Assembly: GCA_037482015.1 (NCBI GenBank)
Contig: JBBFKT010000009.1
Span: 23,056 to 87,055 of the forward strand
DNA: 64,000 bases
Origin: Thermodesulforhabdaceae bacterium
GTDB lineage: Bacteria; Desulfobacterota; Syntrophobacteria; Syntrophobacterales; Thermodesulforhabdaceae
Direction: 5' to 3'
A program made the translations under genes and the position numbers. Positions 16,362 through 25,296 of the stretch are shown piece by piece. Positions within the stretch are counted from its first letter, which is position 1. Every line of letters begins with the position of its first letter. The notes beneath the pieces were generated by a model. That model worked only from the letters and a program-made list of their open reading frames with translations. It searched no databases and had not been told where the DNA came from.

Positions 16362-18585
16362 AAGCCATTGTCCTTTGCTTGGGAACAAAGCCAGCTTCTC
16401 GGATGATGCGATGCATTTCCTCAAGAGACATTCTGAATCTTACTCCAGCCGCTGCAACCACATTTTCTTCAATCATGGTGGAACCAAAGTCGTTTGCACC
16501 AAAGAACAAAGCCGCTTGAGCCACATGAGGACCCATGGTGACCCAGGAAGCCTGAAGGTTGTCGAAGTTATCCAGGATAATACGGGAGATAGCAAGAAGC
16601 CTCAAATAGTCAATACTCATAGCCTGTTTGGTCTTGCCCTCTAGAGCAGTATTCCTGGGCTGAAAAGTCCATGGAATAAACGCCGTAAAGCCCCTTGTTT
16701 TATCCTGAAGCTCACGAAGCTTAATAAGGTGTTCAATACGATGTTCTGGCCTCTCCACATGTCCAAACATCATCGTGGCGGTGGTTCTAAGCCCCTGACG
16801 GTGAGCTTCTTCCATAACTGCAAGCCACTCTTCAGCAGTGCACTTACGAGGTGAAACCACACGGCGGACTTCATCAACCAGAATTTCAGCTCCCCCTCCC
16901 GGTATAGAATTGAGTCCAGATGCTTTAAGTCTTGAAATGACTTCCGAAATACTGAGCCGCTCTTTGTTAGCGAAAAAAACAATTTCAGGTGGAGAAAAGG
17001 CGTGAATATGAATCTTGGGAAAAGATGTTTTAATAAACGAGAGCATATCTTCGTAGAATGAAAGCGATAGATTTGGGTTATGACCTCCCTGAAGAAGTAT
17101 TTGAGTCCCTCCAAGGCTTAGAGTTTCTTCGATTTTGCGATAGAGTTCCTCCTTTGTAATAACGTAAGCGTCTGGATCTTCGGAAGATCGGTAAAAGGCG
17201 CAAAACTTACACCCGGAGGCACACACATTGGTATAGTTTATATTGCGATCCACTACGTAGGTCACATAAGGATGCGGGTGTTTATTCAGGCGGATATTGT
17301 GAGCAAGTCTCCCAAGAGTAAAAAGATCTGCTTTGTTGTAAAGCACCAGGGCCTCATCTGAGAAAATGCGCTCTCCTTTTTCAACTCTATGAATAATATC
17401 TTCTAAGCTTCCATTGCTCTTTGAAACCCATGGTCGGCAATTTTTTGGTAGAGTTGTTTCTTCGGCTACACGGTTTTTAGAGCAGGACTCAAAAAATTTT
17501 CTGCCTTTATTATTGTGGAGATGTCGAAACAAACCATCGCGTTCAACCGGATCTAAACCTGCCGAACGGATGATTTCTTCAAGCTCTTCTCTTGTCAGGC
17601 ACTCTTCTGATTCAGCTCCTGCCATGTGAGCTATTTTTTCTTCAACAACGGTTCCATCGAGATCGTCGGCACCGAAGTAAAGCGCAAGCTGAGCTAGTTT
17701 TACGGTGAGCATGATCCAGTAAGCTTTTATGTGAGGCACATTATCTAATAGGAGACGGCTCACGGCTATTGTTCTCAATATATCAACTCCTGTCGGGGAA
17801 GAAACAGTCTTTAAGGGCGAAAGCTTTGACTGGTAAGGAAGTAGAATAAAGCATGTAAAACCGCCAGTTTCGTCCTGAAGCTTTCGAATATCTAGAATAT
17901 GATCGACTCGATCTTCGATCGATTCTATATGTCCAAAAAGCATTGTGGCATTGGTTTTAATGCCTCGTTTGTGAGCTAGACGATGGACTTCAAGCCATCT
18001 ATCGCCGCTTATTTTATTCGGGCATATTTGCCGCCGCACACGATCTGCAAAGATTTCAGCCCCTCCACCGGGCATCATATCCAGACCGGCTTTACGAAAT
18101 CGATCAAGTATCTCTTCTACTGATGCGTTCTCAAGTTTGGCTATATGATCGATTTCAACAGCAGTAAAAGCCTTGATAACAGCTTGCGGCCGAAGGCTTC
18201 TGGCAACACGTAGAATATCTTCGTAATAAGTCATGGGAAAATATGGATGACACCCGCCAACAATATGAATCTCTTTAACTACTGGAGAAGTTTCTTCTTC
18301 AAGCTTGCGACGTATTTCATCAATTGTAAATTCAAAAGCGCCTGGATGTCCTGGTGGTTTTCCGAAGGCGCAAAATCGACAGCCGTTAAGGCACACGTTG
18401 GAATAGTTTATATGGCGATTTACAACATAAAACACTTGATCGTCATGTAAATCGGTTTTTACTTTATGAGCCAGAGTTCCAAGGGTTAACAAATTGGCAT
18501 GGCAAAAAAGTCGTATTCCGTCGTCTCGATTTAACCTCTCACCCGACTCGATCTTTTTAACGATGTCATCAATTAGATTTTCCAT
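16345..18585 (-). CDS. mqnEC: Fused MqnE-MqnC: aminofutalosine synthase plus dehypoxanthine futalosine cyclase
   Basis: 746 residues with two complete radical SAM halves. The first (about residues 1-355) has CLNGCRFC and HIVGGCHPYFP, and ends in DPVERDGLF, as in MqnE; it joins the MqnA product to the adenosyl group of SAM. The second (about 390-746) has CASGCKFC, QILLQGGHNPN and HAFSPPEI, as in MqnC, which cyclises dehypoxanthine futalosine. Both halves keep PGGGAEI. Each three-cysteine cluster is intact. A linker of about 35 residues joins them. The two enzymes are usually separate proteins. The start at 18585 is favoured over an ATG 9 bases upstream because AGAGG is then about 9 bases away. 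Confidence 0.9.
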   Translation of the reverse strand: MENLIDDIVKKIESGERLNRDDGIRLFCHANLLTLGTLAHKVKTDLHDDQVFYVVNRHINYSNVCLNGCRFCAFGKPPGHPGAFEFTIDEIRRKLEEETSPVVKEIHIVGGCHPYFPMTYYEDILRVARSLRPQAVIKAFTAVEIDHIAKLENASVEEILDRFRKAGLDMMPGGGAEIFADRVRRQICPNKISGDRWLEVHRLAHKRGIKTNATMLFGHIESIEDRVDHILDIRKLQDETGGFTCFILLPYQSKLSPLKTVSSPTGVDILRTIAVSRLLLDNVPHIKAYWIMLTVKLAQLALYFGADDLDGTVVEEKIAHMAGAESEECLTREELEEIIRSAGLDPVERDGLFRHLHNNKGRKFFESCSKNRVAEETTLPKNCRPWVSKSNGSLEDIIHRVEKGERIFSDEALVLYNKADLFTLGRLAHNIRLNKHPHPYVTYVVDRNINYTNVCASGCKFCAFYRSSEDPDAYVITKEELYRKIEETLSLGGTQILLQGGHNPNLSLSFYEDMLSFIKTSFPKIHIHAFSPPEIVFFANKERLSISEVISRLKASGLNSIPGGGAEILVDEVRRVVSPRKCTAEEWLAVMEEAHRQGLRTTATMMFGHVERPEHRIEHLIKLRELQDKTRGFTAFIPWTFQPRNTALEGKTKQAMSIDYLRLLAISRIILDNFDNLQASWVTMGPHVAQAALFFGANDFGSTMIEENVVAAAGVRFRMSLEEMHRIIREAGFVPKQRTMAYEWID

Positions 18586-18626
18586 TGTAGGCATACCTCT
18601 TTACATTAAGGGAAAAATTTTTGTCT

Positions 18627-19340
18627 TCACTGTTCATTAGCACAGAAAACTCCTGTTTCACTTTCACAGGATTTGTTAAACATTCCGGCGCCGACGCTAG
18701 CGAGTCCTTTTTCCAGGATAGATATAAGTTGTTCGACTTTACGTGCGAGTTCTTCTCGCGGCGCTCTGTATATGCCCGCTTCCACGTCCCAAAAGGCGAC
18801 AGTGTAAGCCTGTAGAAAGCGATCGAGCATGGAATCGATGAAAAAGACGACAAAGTCTATGTCCAGATCGTTACGCAATTCTCCTCTAGAAATGGCGTCA
18901 TCCACAAGCGGTTTTAGATAATCTGCCGATAAAAGATGAACTTTTTTAAGCAACTCCTCTCTCAAAGGAAAATTCTCATGAAAGATCATCTTGAGATAAA
19001 GCCGGTATATATTGGGATGTTGTTCTACGAAATCGATTCCTGCCCAGAGAATGGATTTTACGCGCTGAAAAAAGGGTAGATTTTTCGTATTTTCCCGAAC
19101 TCCCCTGAGTCTATTTTTAGCCAACTCCACAGCATAATCGAATATAAATGCGAAAAATTTTTCTTTCGAACCAAAGTATTGAAATATAGAACCCTTAGCT
19201 ATCCCAAGACGACTTACTAAACGATTTATGCTAGCCTGGTGAAATCCATGATCGGCAAACTCTTCAATGGAAACCTGGATAATGCGTTCTTTTTTTTCTA
19301 AGGGCAACCGATCAAATACGTCACGATTAGGCTTGGTCAT
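18627..19340 (-). CDS. TetR/AcrR family transcriptional regulator
   Basis: 237 residues from the ATG at 19340 (MTKPNRDVF); GGGGAGA lies 8 bases before it, and the open frame upstream covers the promoter, so it is not coding. The N-terminal helix-turn-helix is clear: IIQVSIEEFADHGFHQASINRLVSRLG followed by AKGSIFQYFGSKEKFF. The C-terminal ligand domain is helical. It ends 41 bases before the mqn fusion gene, so it may be the first gene of the menaquinone operon. A palindromic site overlaps its own promoter, which points to self-repression. The ligand is unknown. Confidence 0.88.
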   Translation of the reverse strand: MTKPNRDVFDRLPLEKKERIIQVSIEEFADHGFHQASINRLVSRLGIAKGSIFQYFGSKEKFFAFIFDYAVELAKNRLRGVRENTKNLPFFQRVKSILWAGIDFVEQHPNIYRLYLKMIFHENFPLREELLKKVHLLSADYLKPLVDDAISRGELRNDLDIDFVVFFIDSMLDRFLQAYTVAFWDVEAGIYRAPREELARKVEQLISILEKGLASVGAGMFNKSCESETGVFCANEQ

Positions 19341-19360
19341 TAGAGGTCTCCCCGGTGTTT

Positions 19361-19412
19361 TTATAATTATGACCACATGGTCATTATAAGAAAGTCTCAC
19401 ACTATCAGTCAA
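19361..19412 (-). promoter_or_regulatory. Sigma-70 type promoter with overlapping TetR operator
   Basis: On the minus strand a -35 box TTGACT (19407-19412) and a -10 box TATAAT (19383-19388) are separated by 18 bases. A perfect inverted repeat ATGACCA-CA-TGGTCAT lies at 19369-19384, directly downstream of and touching the -10 box, with AT-rich arms extending to 19361 and 19390. Placement in front of the TetR gene fits an operator that blocks RNA polymerase. The repeat could also influence the divergent gene at 19637, whose start is about 250 bases away. Confidence 0.75.
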
Positions 19413-19636
19413 TCTAAATTGAGGATTTTTAAAAATTCTTCCTTTAGGCTCAATTAACCCAAGAAAAATTGTTTTCACAACTCAAAAAGCGGATAAGTAT
19501 TTGCAAAATAGATCTAGACGAAAGAGGCTCATTAAGGATAAATGAGGAATCGAAAGGCAAGTTCTAGTTACGGGTGTTGTTAAGACTAATTGTGGATCGG
19601 TAACCATTGTTAAAAGCTACATAGGAGCAGGCTTTA

Positions 19637-20704
19637 TTGAAGGTCTTCTACAAAAGAAAGCGTTTCTGGATATCACTTGCTGTCGGTTTCGCAATTATAT
19701 GGTACATGTTCCACAAAGCTGATTTTAGCCTTATTTACAAAAACTTGAGAGACCTCAGCATACCATGGGCTACGATTTCCTTTATCTGCTCTGTGCTTAG
19801 TTATTGTTGCATCGCAGGAGTGCTTCACTGCCTTGTTGTCGCTTCAGGTCACTTCCTCAGACTTCGGGATATATTCAACATTTCTCTTATATCTACGGTG
19901 GCTAATTATGCTCTTCATGCGGCTGGCTTGAGTGGGCTAGCAATAAAGATCTATCTTATGCTGAGAAAAAACATTCCCCCGCCTCATACTCTTTCCATAT
20001 CGATTGTCCACGGCTTTTTCACTGTGGCTATTGCAAAATTCTTCATAGTGGTTGGCATAGTAGTGTTTTACAGCCATTACACAATAGAAACGGCAAGAAA
20101 AGGATCAGTAGAATGGACAATTGCCTTTTTGGGAGCAGGGCTTTTTATAACTCTGGTCTGGGTAGGGCTTTTTATAGCCACAAAAACTGTTCGTCATGCT
20201 ACCTGGAAGGGGTTCATGGCTCTCTATAACTTATTTAGTAGAAAGATCGCCTGGCTTGCCAAGAAAAAGGATCAACTGGAGACAGCCTTTGCAAGCTTTG
20301 ATGAAAGCGTCAGTCTAATAGTTGCAGACGGCCGTCGGCTTGCTCAAGCCTCTGCTTATGCTATAATTGATTGGGTATTAATGTTCGAATGCATGAGAAC
20401 AGCCTTTCTCGCCGTTCATTCTCACGTAAACTTTGACGTGCTGGTTATGGGTTTCTGCGTCAGCCTTTTCATTTCAAGTGTATCCATAGTACCAGGCGGA
20501 GTGGGCTTAATGGAAGGATCTATGGTAAGCGTGTTCTATTATTTCGGTGTCGAATATGAAAAAAGTCTCATAGCCGTCATGTTATACCGAGTTTTCTACT
20601 ACTTTATCCCCTTTGTAACCGGTGCAATCCTGTTTCTTGTTCACTTCTATTCGCCTTCCGAAAAGCTAATGAATGAGTTAGACCAGATTTCAAAACATCG
20701 ATAA
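19637..20704 (+). CDS. UPF0104/LPG-synthase-type flippase domain membrane protein
   Basis: 355 residues with eight or so hydrophobic segments. The hallmark of the family, SIVPGGVGLMEGSMVSVFY near the C-terminus, is present. The family includes the N-terminal flippase part of lysylphosphatidylglycerol synthase and related glycolipid or hopanoid transport proteins; the cytoplasmic aminoacyl-transfer domain is absent here. The start is TTG at 19637, with AGGAG 9 bases upstream. It is followed 8 bases later by the PrmA-like gene on the same strand. The transported lipid is not known. Confidence 0.8.
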   Translation: MKVFYKRKRFWISLAVGFAIIWYMFHKADFSLIYKNLRDLSIPWATISFICSVLSYCCIAGVLHCLVVASGHFLRLRDIFNISLISTVANYALHAAGLSGLAIKIYLMLRKNIPPPHTLSISIVHGFFTVAIAKFFIVVGIVVFYSHYTIETARKGSVEWTIAFLGAGLFITLVWVGLFIATKTVRHATWKGFMALYNLFSRKIAWLAKKKDQLETAFASFDESVSLIVADGRRLAQASAYAIIDWVLMFECMRTAFLAVHSHVNFDVLVMGFCVSLFISSVSIVPGGVGLMEGSMVSVFYYFGVEYEKSLIAVMLYRVFYYFIPFVTGAILFLVHFYSPSEKLMNELDQISKHR

Positions 20705-20712
20705 CCATAACT

Positions 20713-21564
20713 ATGGCAGAAGAAACTATAATCACCGTATACGAATGTCGGTGGAACGATCGGGAAGTGTTTCCTCCTGAACCCTCTCATCCTGCCTACA
20801 AAGGCATGTATAGGGAAGGAAAATGGTGCTATTTTTTCTTTTCGGAAACGGCAGATGAATACTTCAATTTATGGCTTAAGACTCAAGCACGGCAATCTAT
20901 TGAGAATTGCCAGAGACTTAGCTTCCCGCTCAGTTCATGGCAGGAATTTTCTAGCACGCTTAGAGTGGGAAGTTTTCTCATAGTTTCATCTTCATCGGCA
21001 GAAGTAGAAACAACAGGGAATACAATAAAACTTCTCCCATCAATTTCCTTTGGATCCGGGACCCATCCTTCAACTAAAGCATGTCTTATGGCTATGGAAA
21101 AAGTCTTTTCAGAGTCGAAGCCGGATGTGGTTATGGATCTGGGAACCGGTTCTGGAATACTAGCTTTTGGAGCATTACTCTTAGGGGCGAACAAAGTAAT
21201 AGCATCCGACATTAGCCATCTTGCTATAAAAGAAGCTCGAAAAAACTCCTTTATCAACAACCTTCACGAAAAGCTTCAATTTATTGTCTCAGATGGTCTT
21301 TCAGCAGTGGATACAACCAAGATCTCTCTGGTGGTTATGAACCTTGAATGGCCATCTCTGGAAACCGTATTTCGAAACAGTTCATGGTGGTCCTGTGATC
21401 GAATCGTCGTTTGTGGTTTTCCTAGTTTCTGCTGGCAGCATCTTTTAAGGAGACTGGAATTAAGTCTTTTCTTCGTTGAAGATCTTTCGTGGGTAGAAGA
21501 ATGGGGAGCAGCCATTATATCCCAACATCTGCCGCCCTATTCTTCTCCACAAGCGCAATCTTAA
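20713..21564 (+). CDS. PrmA-like ribosomal protein L11 methyltransferase homologue
   Basis: 283 residues. The C-terminal half is a SAM-dependent Rossmann methyltransferase with the PrmA signature FGSGTHPSTKACL and motif I DLGTGSGILAFGALLLGA, followed by ASDISHLAIKEARKN. PrmA methylates ribosomal protein L11. Position of the catalytic-loop motif is unusual: where typical PrmA has a N-[IV]-L-A segment this protein reads MNLEWPSLE, so activity or substrate may differ. The N-terminal part is diverged. It ends in a 4-base overlap with the ferredoxin gene on the other strand (convergent genes). Confidence 0.7.
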   Translation: MAEETIITVYECRWNDREVFPPEPSHPAYKGMYREGKWCYFFFSETADEYFNLWLKTQARQSIENCQRLSFPLSSWQEFSSTLRVGSFLIVSSSSAEVETTGNTIKLLPSISFGSGTHPSTKACLMAMEKVFSESKPDVVMDLGTGSGILAFGALLLGANKVIASDISHLAIKEARKNSFINNLHEKLQFIVSDGLSAVDTTKISLVVMNLEWPSLETVFRNSSWWSCDRIVVCGFPSFCWQHLLRRLELSLFFVEDLSWVEEWGAAIISQHLPPYSSPQAQS

Positions 21565-22295
21565 GCCACGGCTGCAACAGGGGATCTTTGAACTACAACC
21601 CCTTTTGCGGAAAGCACAACCTCGTTAACCTCTATTTTTCTACCGGCATCTTCCACTGCCTTTCTTACGACCCCTGTAAGTCCCGAACAGCAAGGAACCT
21701 CCATACGGAAAACCTCTATATGTTCGATTGACGGATGAGCCTTCAAGATGGAAGCAAGTTTTTGCCTATATTCTCCAAGGTCGTCAAACTTAGGACAACC
21801 AATGAGAAGCACTCCACCGCCAAAAGGTCCGAGAAACCTTTCATGAAACCGAGTGCAAGAAGCAGGAGCACAATCGGCAACAATAAATAGGCGATGATCA
21901 TTAAAAAAGGGAGCATTCGGCGAAACAAGCCTTATCTTCACAGGCCAATTTTTTACCATCGAGGACGTCAGAGACTGAACATGACTCGAAGGACAACCAC
22001 AGGGCAGTGTTTTGCTTGAACATTCCTGTATAGCTTGTTCTAGAGCTTTCTTAACTTTTAAATGTTTTTCGACTTCCTCAGGGTCAAAATCCTCAGCTTC
22101 TCGTTCAACTATTGTTATGGCTCCCTGAGGACATTGACCAATACAGGCGCCCAAACCGTCGCAATAGCTTTCCGAAATTAGTTTTGCTTTGCCATTTACT
22201 ATAGCTATAGCTCCTTCAGCGCAAGCTATAGCGCATTGTCCACACCCGTCACAGCGTTCTTCATCTATCTCGATAATTTTTCTCATCACTTTCAT
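21561..22295 (-). CDS. 4Fe-4S ferredoxin-domain protein
   Basis: 244 residues. The first 70 residues carry two cysteine clusters, CDGCGQCAIAC and CDGLGACIGQCPQGA, the second with a CxxxxCxxxCP spacing as in 2[4Fe-4S] ferredoxins. The remainder contains further cysteines (LPCGCPSSH, VPCCSGL, IGCPKFDD) and no clear known fold; proteins of this layout are common in anaerobes and are thought to move electrons or to sense redox state. AAAGGGGA lies 8 bases before the ATG. It is followed upstream on the same strand by the HD protein, 23 bases apart, so the two form a small operon. Confidence 0.75.
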   Translation of the reverse strand: MKVMRKIIEIDEERCDGCGQCAIACAEGAIAIVNGKAKLISESYCDGLGACIGQCPQGAITIVEREAEDFDPEEVEKHLKVKKALEQAIQECSSKTLPCGCPSSHVQSLTSSMVKNWPVKIRLVSPNAPFFNDHRLFIVADCAPASCTRFHERFLGPFGGGVLLIGCPKFDDLGEYRQKLASILKAHPSIEHIEVFRMEVPCCSGLTGVVRKAVEDAGRKIEVNEVVLSAKGVVVQRSPVAAVA

Positions 22296-22318
22296 AGTTA
22301 ATCCCCTTTCTGGTGTTG

Positions 22319-23014
22319 TTATTGGCGATTATGGTTAATCACTTTTGATACAATCTTTTTTCCCAAGTCTGTAAAAAGCTCAGGCGGAGTAAGATGTGGC
22401 TGGCGTCTGAGTTCTTCTTCAAACCTGGCAATAGCAACAGCATCGGCGAATGCTGCTTCCGTTGAAGAAAGATCTTTCGGGGGTTTATTCTGGCTAAGTA
22501 TGAGAGATTCAACCTCTTTTATGAGATCTTCTCTTGCACCAAGATTCATCAGAAGTTTTCCCGCCTCCTCGGCGCTTTCCTCCGGACCAGAGCTTTCTCC
22601 TCCAATTTCTGCCGGCAATTCATGAAGGTAGGCTGCAATAATCACAGCCGGATTATCAAGCCTGTATTCTCTGAAGATTTCTTCTGCATACCGAGCCGCT
22701 TTAATCGCACGTGATACAGCTCTGAAATTTTTTCCCAACCGCTTCTTAGCTTCTATTGCGACTCGATCCTTTAGAAAGGATTCTCGCTTTGCGATAAGCT
22801 CAGGCGAAAGGCTTCCAAGACATTCTTCTGCAAAACGACAATAGGCAGCGCATCCAAAATCCATCTTCGGATTGACAAATCGAAAACCACAGCGAGAGCA
22901 GCGTCTGGACGGCTCATCTTTAAAAAATTCCACTATGGTTCCACATTGAGGACAGGGAGCTTCAAATATTGCTTCTGTCCCCCAAAACCTGCTATCTTGT
23001 CCTGGGCACTTCAT
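22319..23014 (-). CDS. HD-domain-like phosphohydrolase with N-terminal zinc ribbon
   Basis: 231 residues from the ATG at 23014 (AAGGAG 8 bases upstream); the open frame extends 22 codons further without a ribosome site. Residues about 19-45 have a CPQCG...CSRCG zinc ribbon. The helical remainder has AAYLHEL in an HD-like position and resembles HD hydrolases of anaerobes, but the second metal-binding residues are not obvious, so catalysis is uncertain. It is first in a two-gene operon with the ferredoxin-like protein, which suggests a redox-linked role. Confidence 0.6.
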   Translation of the reverse strand: MKCPGQDSRFWGTEAIFEAPCPQCGTIVEFFKDEPSRRCSRCGFRFVNPKMDFGCAAYCRFAEECLGSLSPELIAKRESFLKDRVAIEAKKRLGKNFRAVSRAIKAARYAEEIFREYRLDNPAVIIAAYLHELPAEIGGESSGPEESAEEAGKLLMNLGAREDLIKEVESLILSQNKPPKDLSSTEAAFADAVAIARFEEELRRQPHLTPPELFTDLGKKIVSKVINHNRQ

Positions 23015-23144
23015 GGTAAAACTCCTTATGTTAGATCCATTCTCGTTCTCACATGTCACATTAATCATTGATTGAGGCAAACGCCTTGATTCAGATCAAA
23101 AACTTACTTATTTTCTTCGATCCCATGTGAAAAAGGATTTTTTA

Positions 23145-24341
23145 ATGAAGTCGAAGCATCCAAAAATCGCTTTTCTTTCTTCTGAAATTAGTCCTCACAC
23201 AGGATGGGGAAGATATACGAGGGAGTTTTGCCTAGCTCTCTATAAGAAAAAAATCCCCTTTGAACTTCATTTACCAGTAAACCTAAAAAATTCTAACCAC
23301 AGAGAGGAAACCAGCTTACGAATATATTACACCCTTCCGCCTTTTGCTAAATCCTTCCGATGGAAGCCATGGTATCTAATTAACTTTATAAGACAATGCG
23401 CGAGGATAAACCTCGGTAGGACCCAATACGTCCACAGTCTTATCGAGTTTCCCTATAGTGTCACTGCCTTATTACATGCCGATTCTTCAAGGATTCCCTT
23501 TGGTCTGACACTGCACGGCACCTACAGTATTGCCCCACAAAGAACATTCCCTGACAGGATATTTTTCAGAAAGGCTCTCTCTAAAGCAAAGATTCTTGTC
23601 GCGGTCAGTCGCCATACGGCAAGACGAACTGAAGAAACTTTTGGGAAGAAATTGGAAATAGAAGTTATACATCCGGGAATAAACTCAGATTTTCTGGTAT
23701 GGAACCCGTTACTCTTAAACACTGCTAAAGATCTACTCAGTGGTGTAAACATACCGTCTGATGCTCGCATTATCCTGAGTGTTGGGGCACTTAAGCCGAG
23801 AAAGGGCGTGGATATTCTCATAAAAGCCACGGCAAAAGTTATTAAATTCCTTCCTAATACTCATGTTTTGATAGCAGGACCTGGAAATCCCGCTCCCTAC
23901 CAACACATCGCAAGAAATGAAGGCGTTGAAAAGCATGTTCATTTCCTGGGGGTTCTGGATGACATTTCTCTCAAGTCTCTGTATCACCGATGTGATGTAT
24001 TTGCGTTGTTATCAAGAGAAGACGAAAAAGGGCGATTTGAAGGTTTCGGGCTTGTTTATCTAGAAGCATCTGCCTGCAGGAAAGCCGTCGTGGGAACTTT
24101 ATGTGGAGGCATCCCAGAAGCGGTGGCAAATGGCGAAACAGGTATTCTGGTCCCTCCCGACGATCCCGATGCTGCAGCTGAAGCGATAATTTCCATTCTT
24201 GCAGATCGGGATCTTACCGCCAAATATGGGAACAATGGGCAGTTCTGGGCAAGTCGCTTTAGCTGGGACAAAACCGTTGATGATTTTATTAAACTCGTTG
24301 AGCAAAAAACCGGGCTTAACTTTGGTAATGTGAATCAGTAA
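23145..24341 (+). CDS. Family 4 glycosyltransferase
   Basis: 398 residues from the ATG at 23145, which has AAAGGA 7 bases upstream (a GTG 18 bases earlier has none). The protein shows the GT-B fold: an N-terminal acceptor domain with TGWGRYTREFC, and a C-terminal nucleotide-sugar domain with SVGALKPRKGVDILIKA and the EGFGLVYLEASAC element near residue 300, the GT4 EX7E motif region. Sugar and acceptor are unknown; cell-surface glycan or lipopolysaccharide work is likely. It converges with the acetyltransferase gene and overlaps it by 7 bases. Confidence 0.85.
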   Translation: MKSKHPKIAFLSSEISPHTGWGRYTREFCLALYKKKIPFELHLPVNLKNSNHREETSLRIYYTLPPFAKSFRWKPWYLINFIRQCARINLGRTQYVHSLIEFPYSVTALLHADSSRIPFGLTLHGTYSIAPQRTFPDRIFFRKALSKAKILVAVSRHTARRTEETFGKKLEIEVIHPGINSDFLVWNPLLLNTAKDLLSGVNIPSDARIILSVGALKPRKGVDILIKATAKVIKFLPNTHVLIAGPGNPAPYQHIARNEGVEKHVHFLGVLDDISLKSLYHRCDVFALLSREDEKGRFEGFGLVYLEASACRKAVVGTLCGGIPEAVANGETGILVPPDDPDAAAEAIISILADRDLTAKYGNNGQFWASRFSWDKTVDDFIKLVEQKTGLNFGNVNQ

Positions 24342-25291
24342 ATATCGATGTCACCCATGTTATAAAAAAACGTAGCCGAAAGAATTTCAGCCGGTGGAAG
24401 CCAATCCAAACCTTCATTGGTTACCATGCAAAGATCTATTGGGGTGGGACGAAAAATGACAGCCTTTGGGTTAAAGATCATTTGTTGTTTTAAAACCTCC
24501 GGTAGCCATACAATAGCTTCCGAAAAACTTAACTCACGAAGAAAATTCTCAAATATCGCTCTAGCTTCCAGGGGAGGTAAAAGATAGTCAACAATCCGTG
24601 GGGGATTGTTAGCTGCCGATTCAACGATAATCCATCCAATTGGCTTCCAAAAACGCTTTACGAGATAAAACTCGTAGGAAAACCAGGGATGATGCACATA
24701 TCGCCAAGAAAGGAATTGTTCGTTTCTTTTGACCAAAATGGGATAAGCTCTTTGAAGTTTAATCCACAGAGAATTTACAACCGAGGGGATATTTTTAAAC
24801 CGTTCAAAAGAAATGAACGACAACTTGCTAGCAAACCATCCTTTGGAGCAAGGAGTGATAACAACATCTTCCACTGACTTTATAAGCTTCAACCAGCCAT
24901 ATTTCTGACCAATCCTGGACGAAACAGGTCCTGGAAAGACATAGGGGAAAAAGCAAGGATGATAGCTTTTAATCAATCCCAAAAGCAGATGGATCATGTG
25001 AGTAAGAGTATTACGACCTCGCCATTCAGGATGAACCATAGCATCTACAAACTGGAATAAGGGCATAGATTGTCCAGAAAAAACACCTTCTGCAGGGACA
25101 GCAGCGACGTGAGCAACAACTTGCCCCGTTTCGGTAACAGCCTGCACCCCATAACAACGTCCAAACAAATCCTGTCTATACTTCCAATCAAAATCGGAAC
25201 TCCTCACATGCTTCGAAAACACCAAGGAAAATAGCGAGGCTACGTCATGAAAATGAGACGAATCCAGAAAGCGAAAAGATAGTGATTCCAT
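24335..25291 (-). CDS. GNAT-like acetyltransferase
   Basis: 318 residues. The first 130 show a GNAT-like pattern: VVAHVAAVPAEG followed by VDAMVHPEWRGRNTLTHMIHLLLG, an acetyl-CoA-binding loop and helix. The C-terminal half has a second, diverged segment. Such two-part proteins occur beside glycan genes and may modify a sugar or amino group. It converges with the glycosyltransferase and stands next to AhbD on the minus strand (6-base gap), so it may share transcription with either. The substrate cannot be told. Confidence 0.6.
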   Translation of the reverse strand: MESLSFRFLDSSHFHDVASLFSLVFSKHVRSSDFDWKYRQDLFGRCYGVQAVTETGQVVAHVAAVPAEGVFSGQSMPLFQFVDAMVHPEWRGRNTLTHMIHLLLGLIKSYHPCFFPYVFPGPVSSRIGQKYGWLKLIKSVEDVVITPCSKGWFASKLSFISFERFKNIPSVVNSLWIKLQRAYPILVKRNEQFLSWRYVHHPWFSYEFYLVKRFWKPIGWIIVESAANNPPRIVDYLLPPLEARAIFENFLRELSFSEAIVWLPEVLKQQMIFNPKAVIFRPTPIDLCMVTNEGLDWLPPAEILSATFFYNMGDIDIY

Positions 25292-25296
25292 GAATA

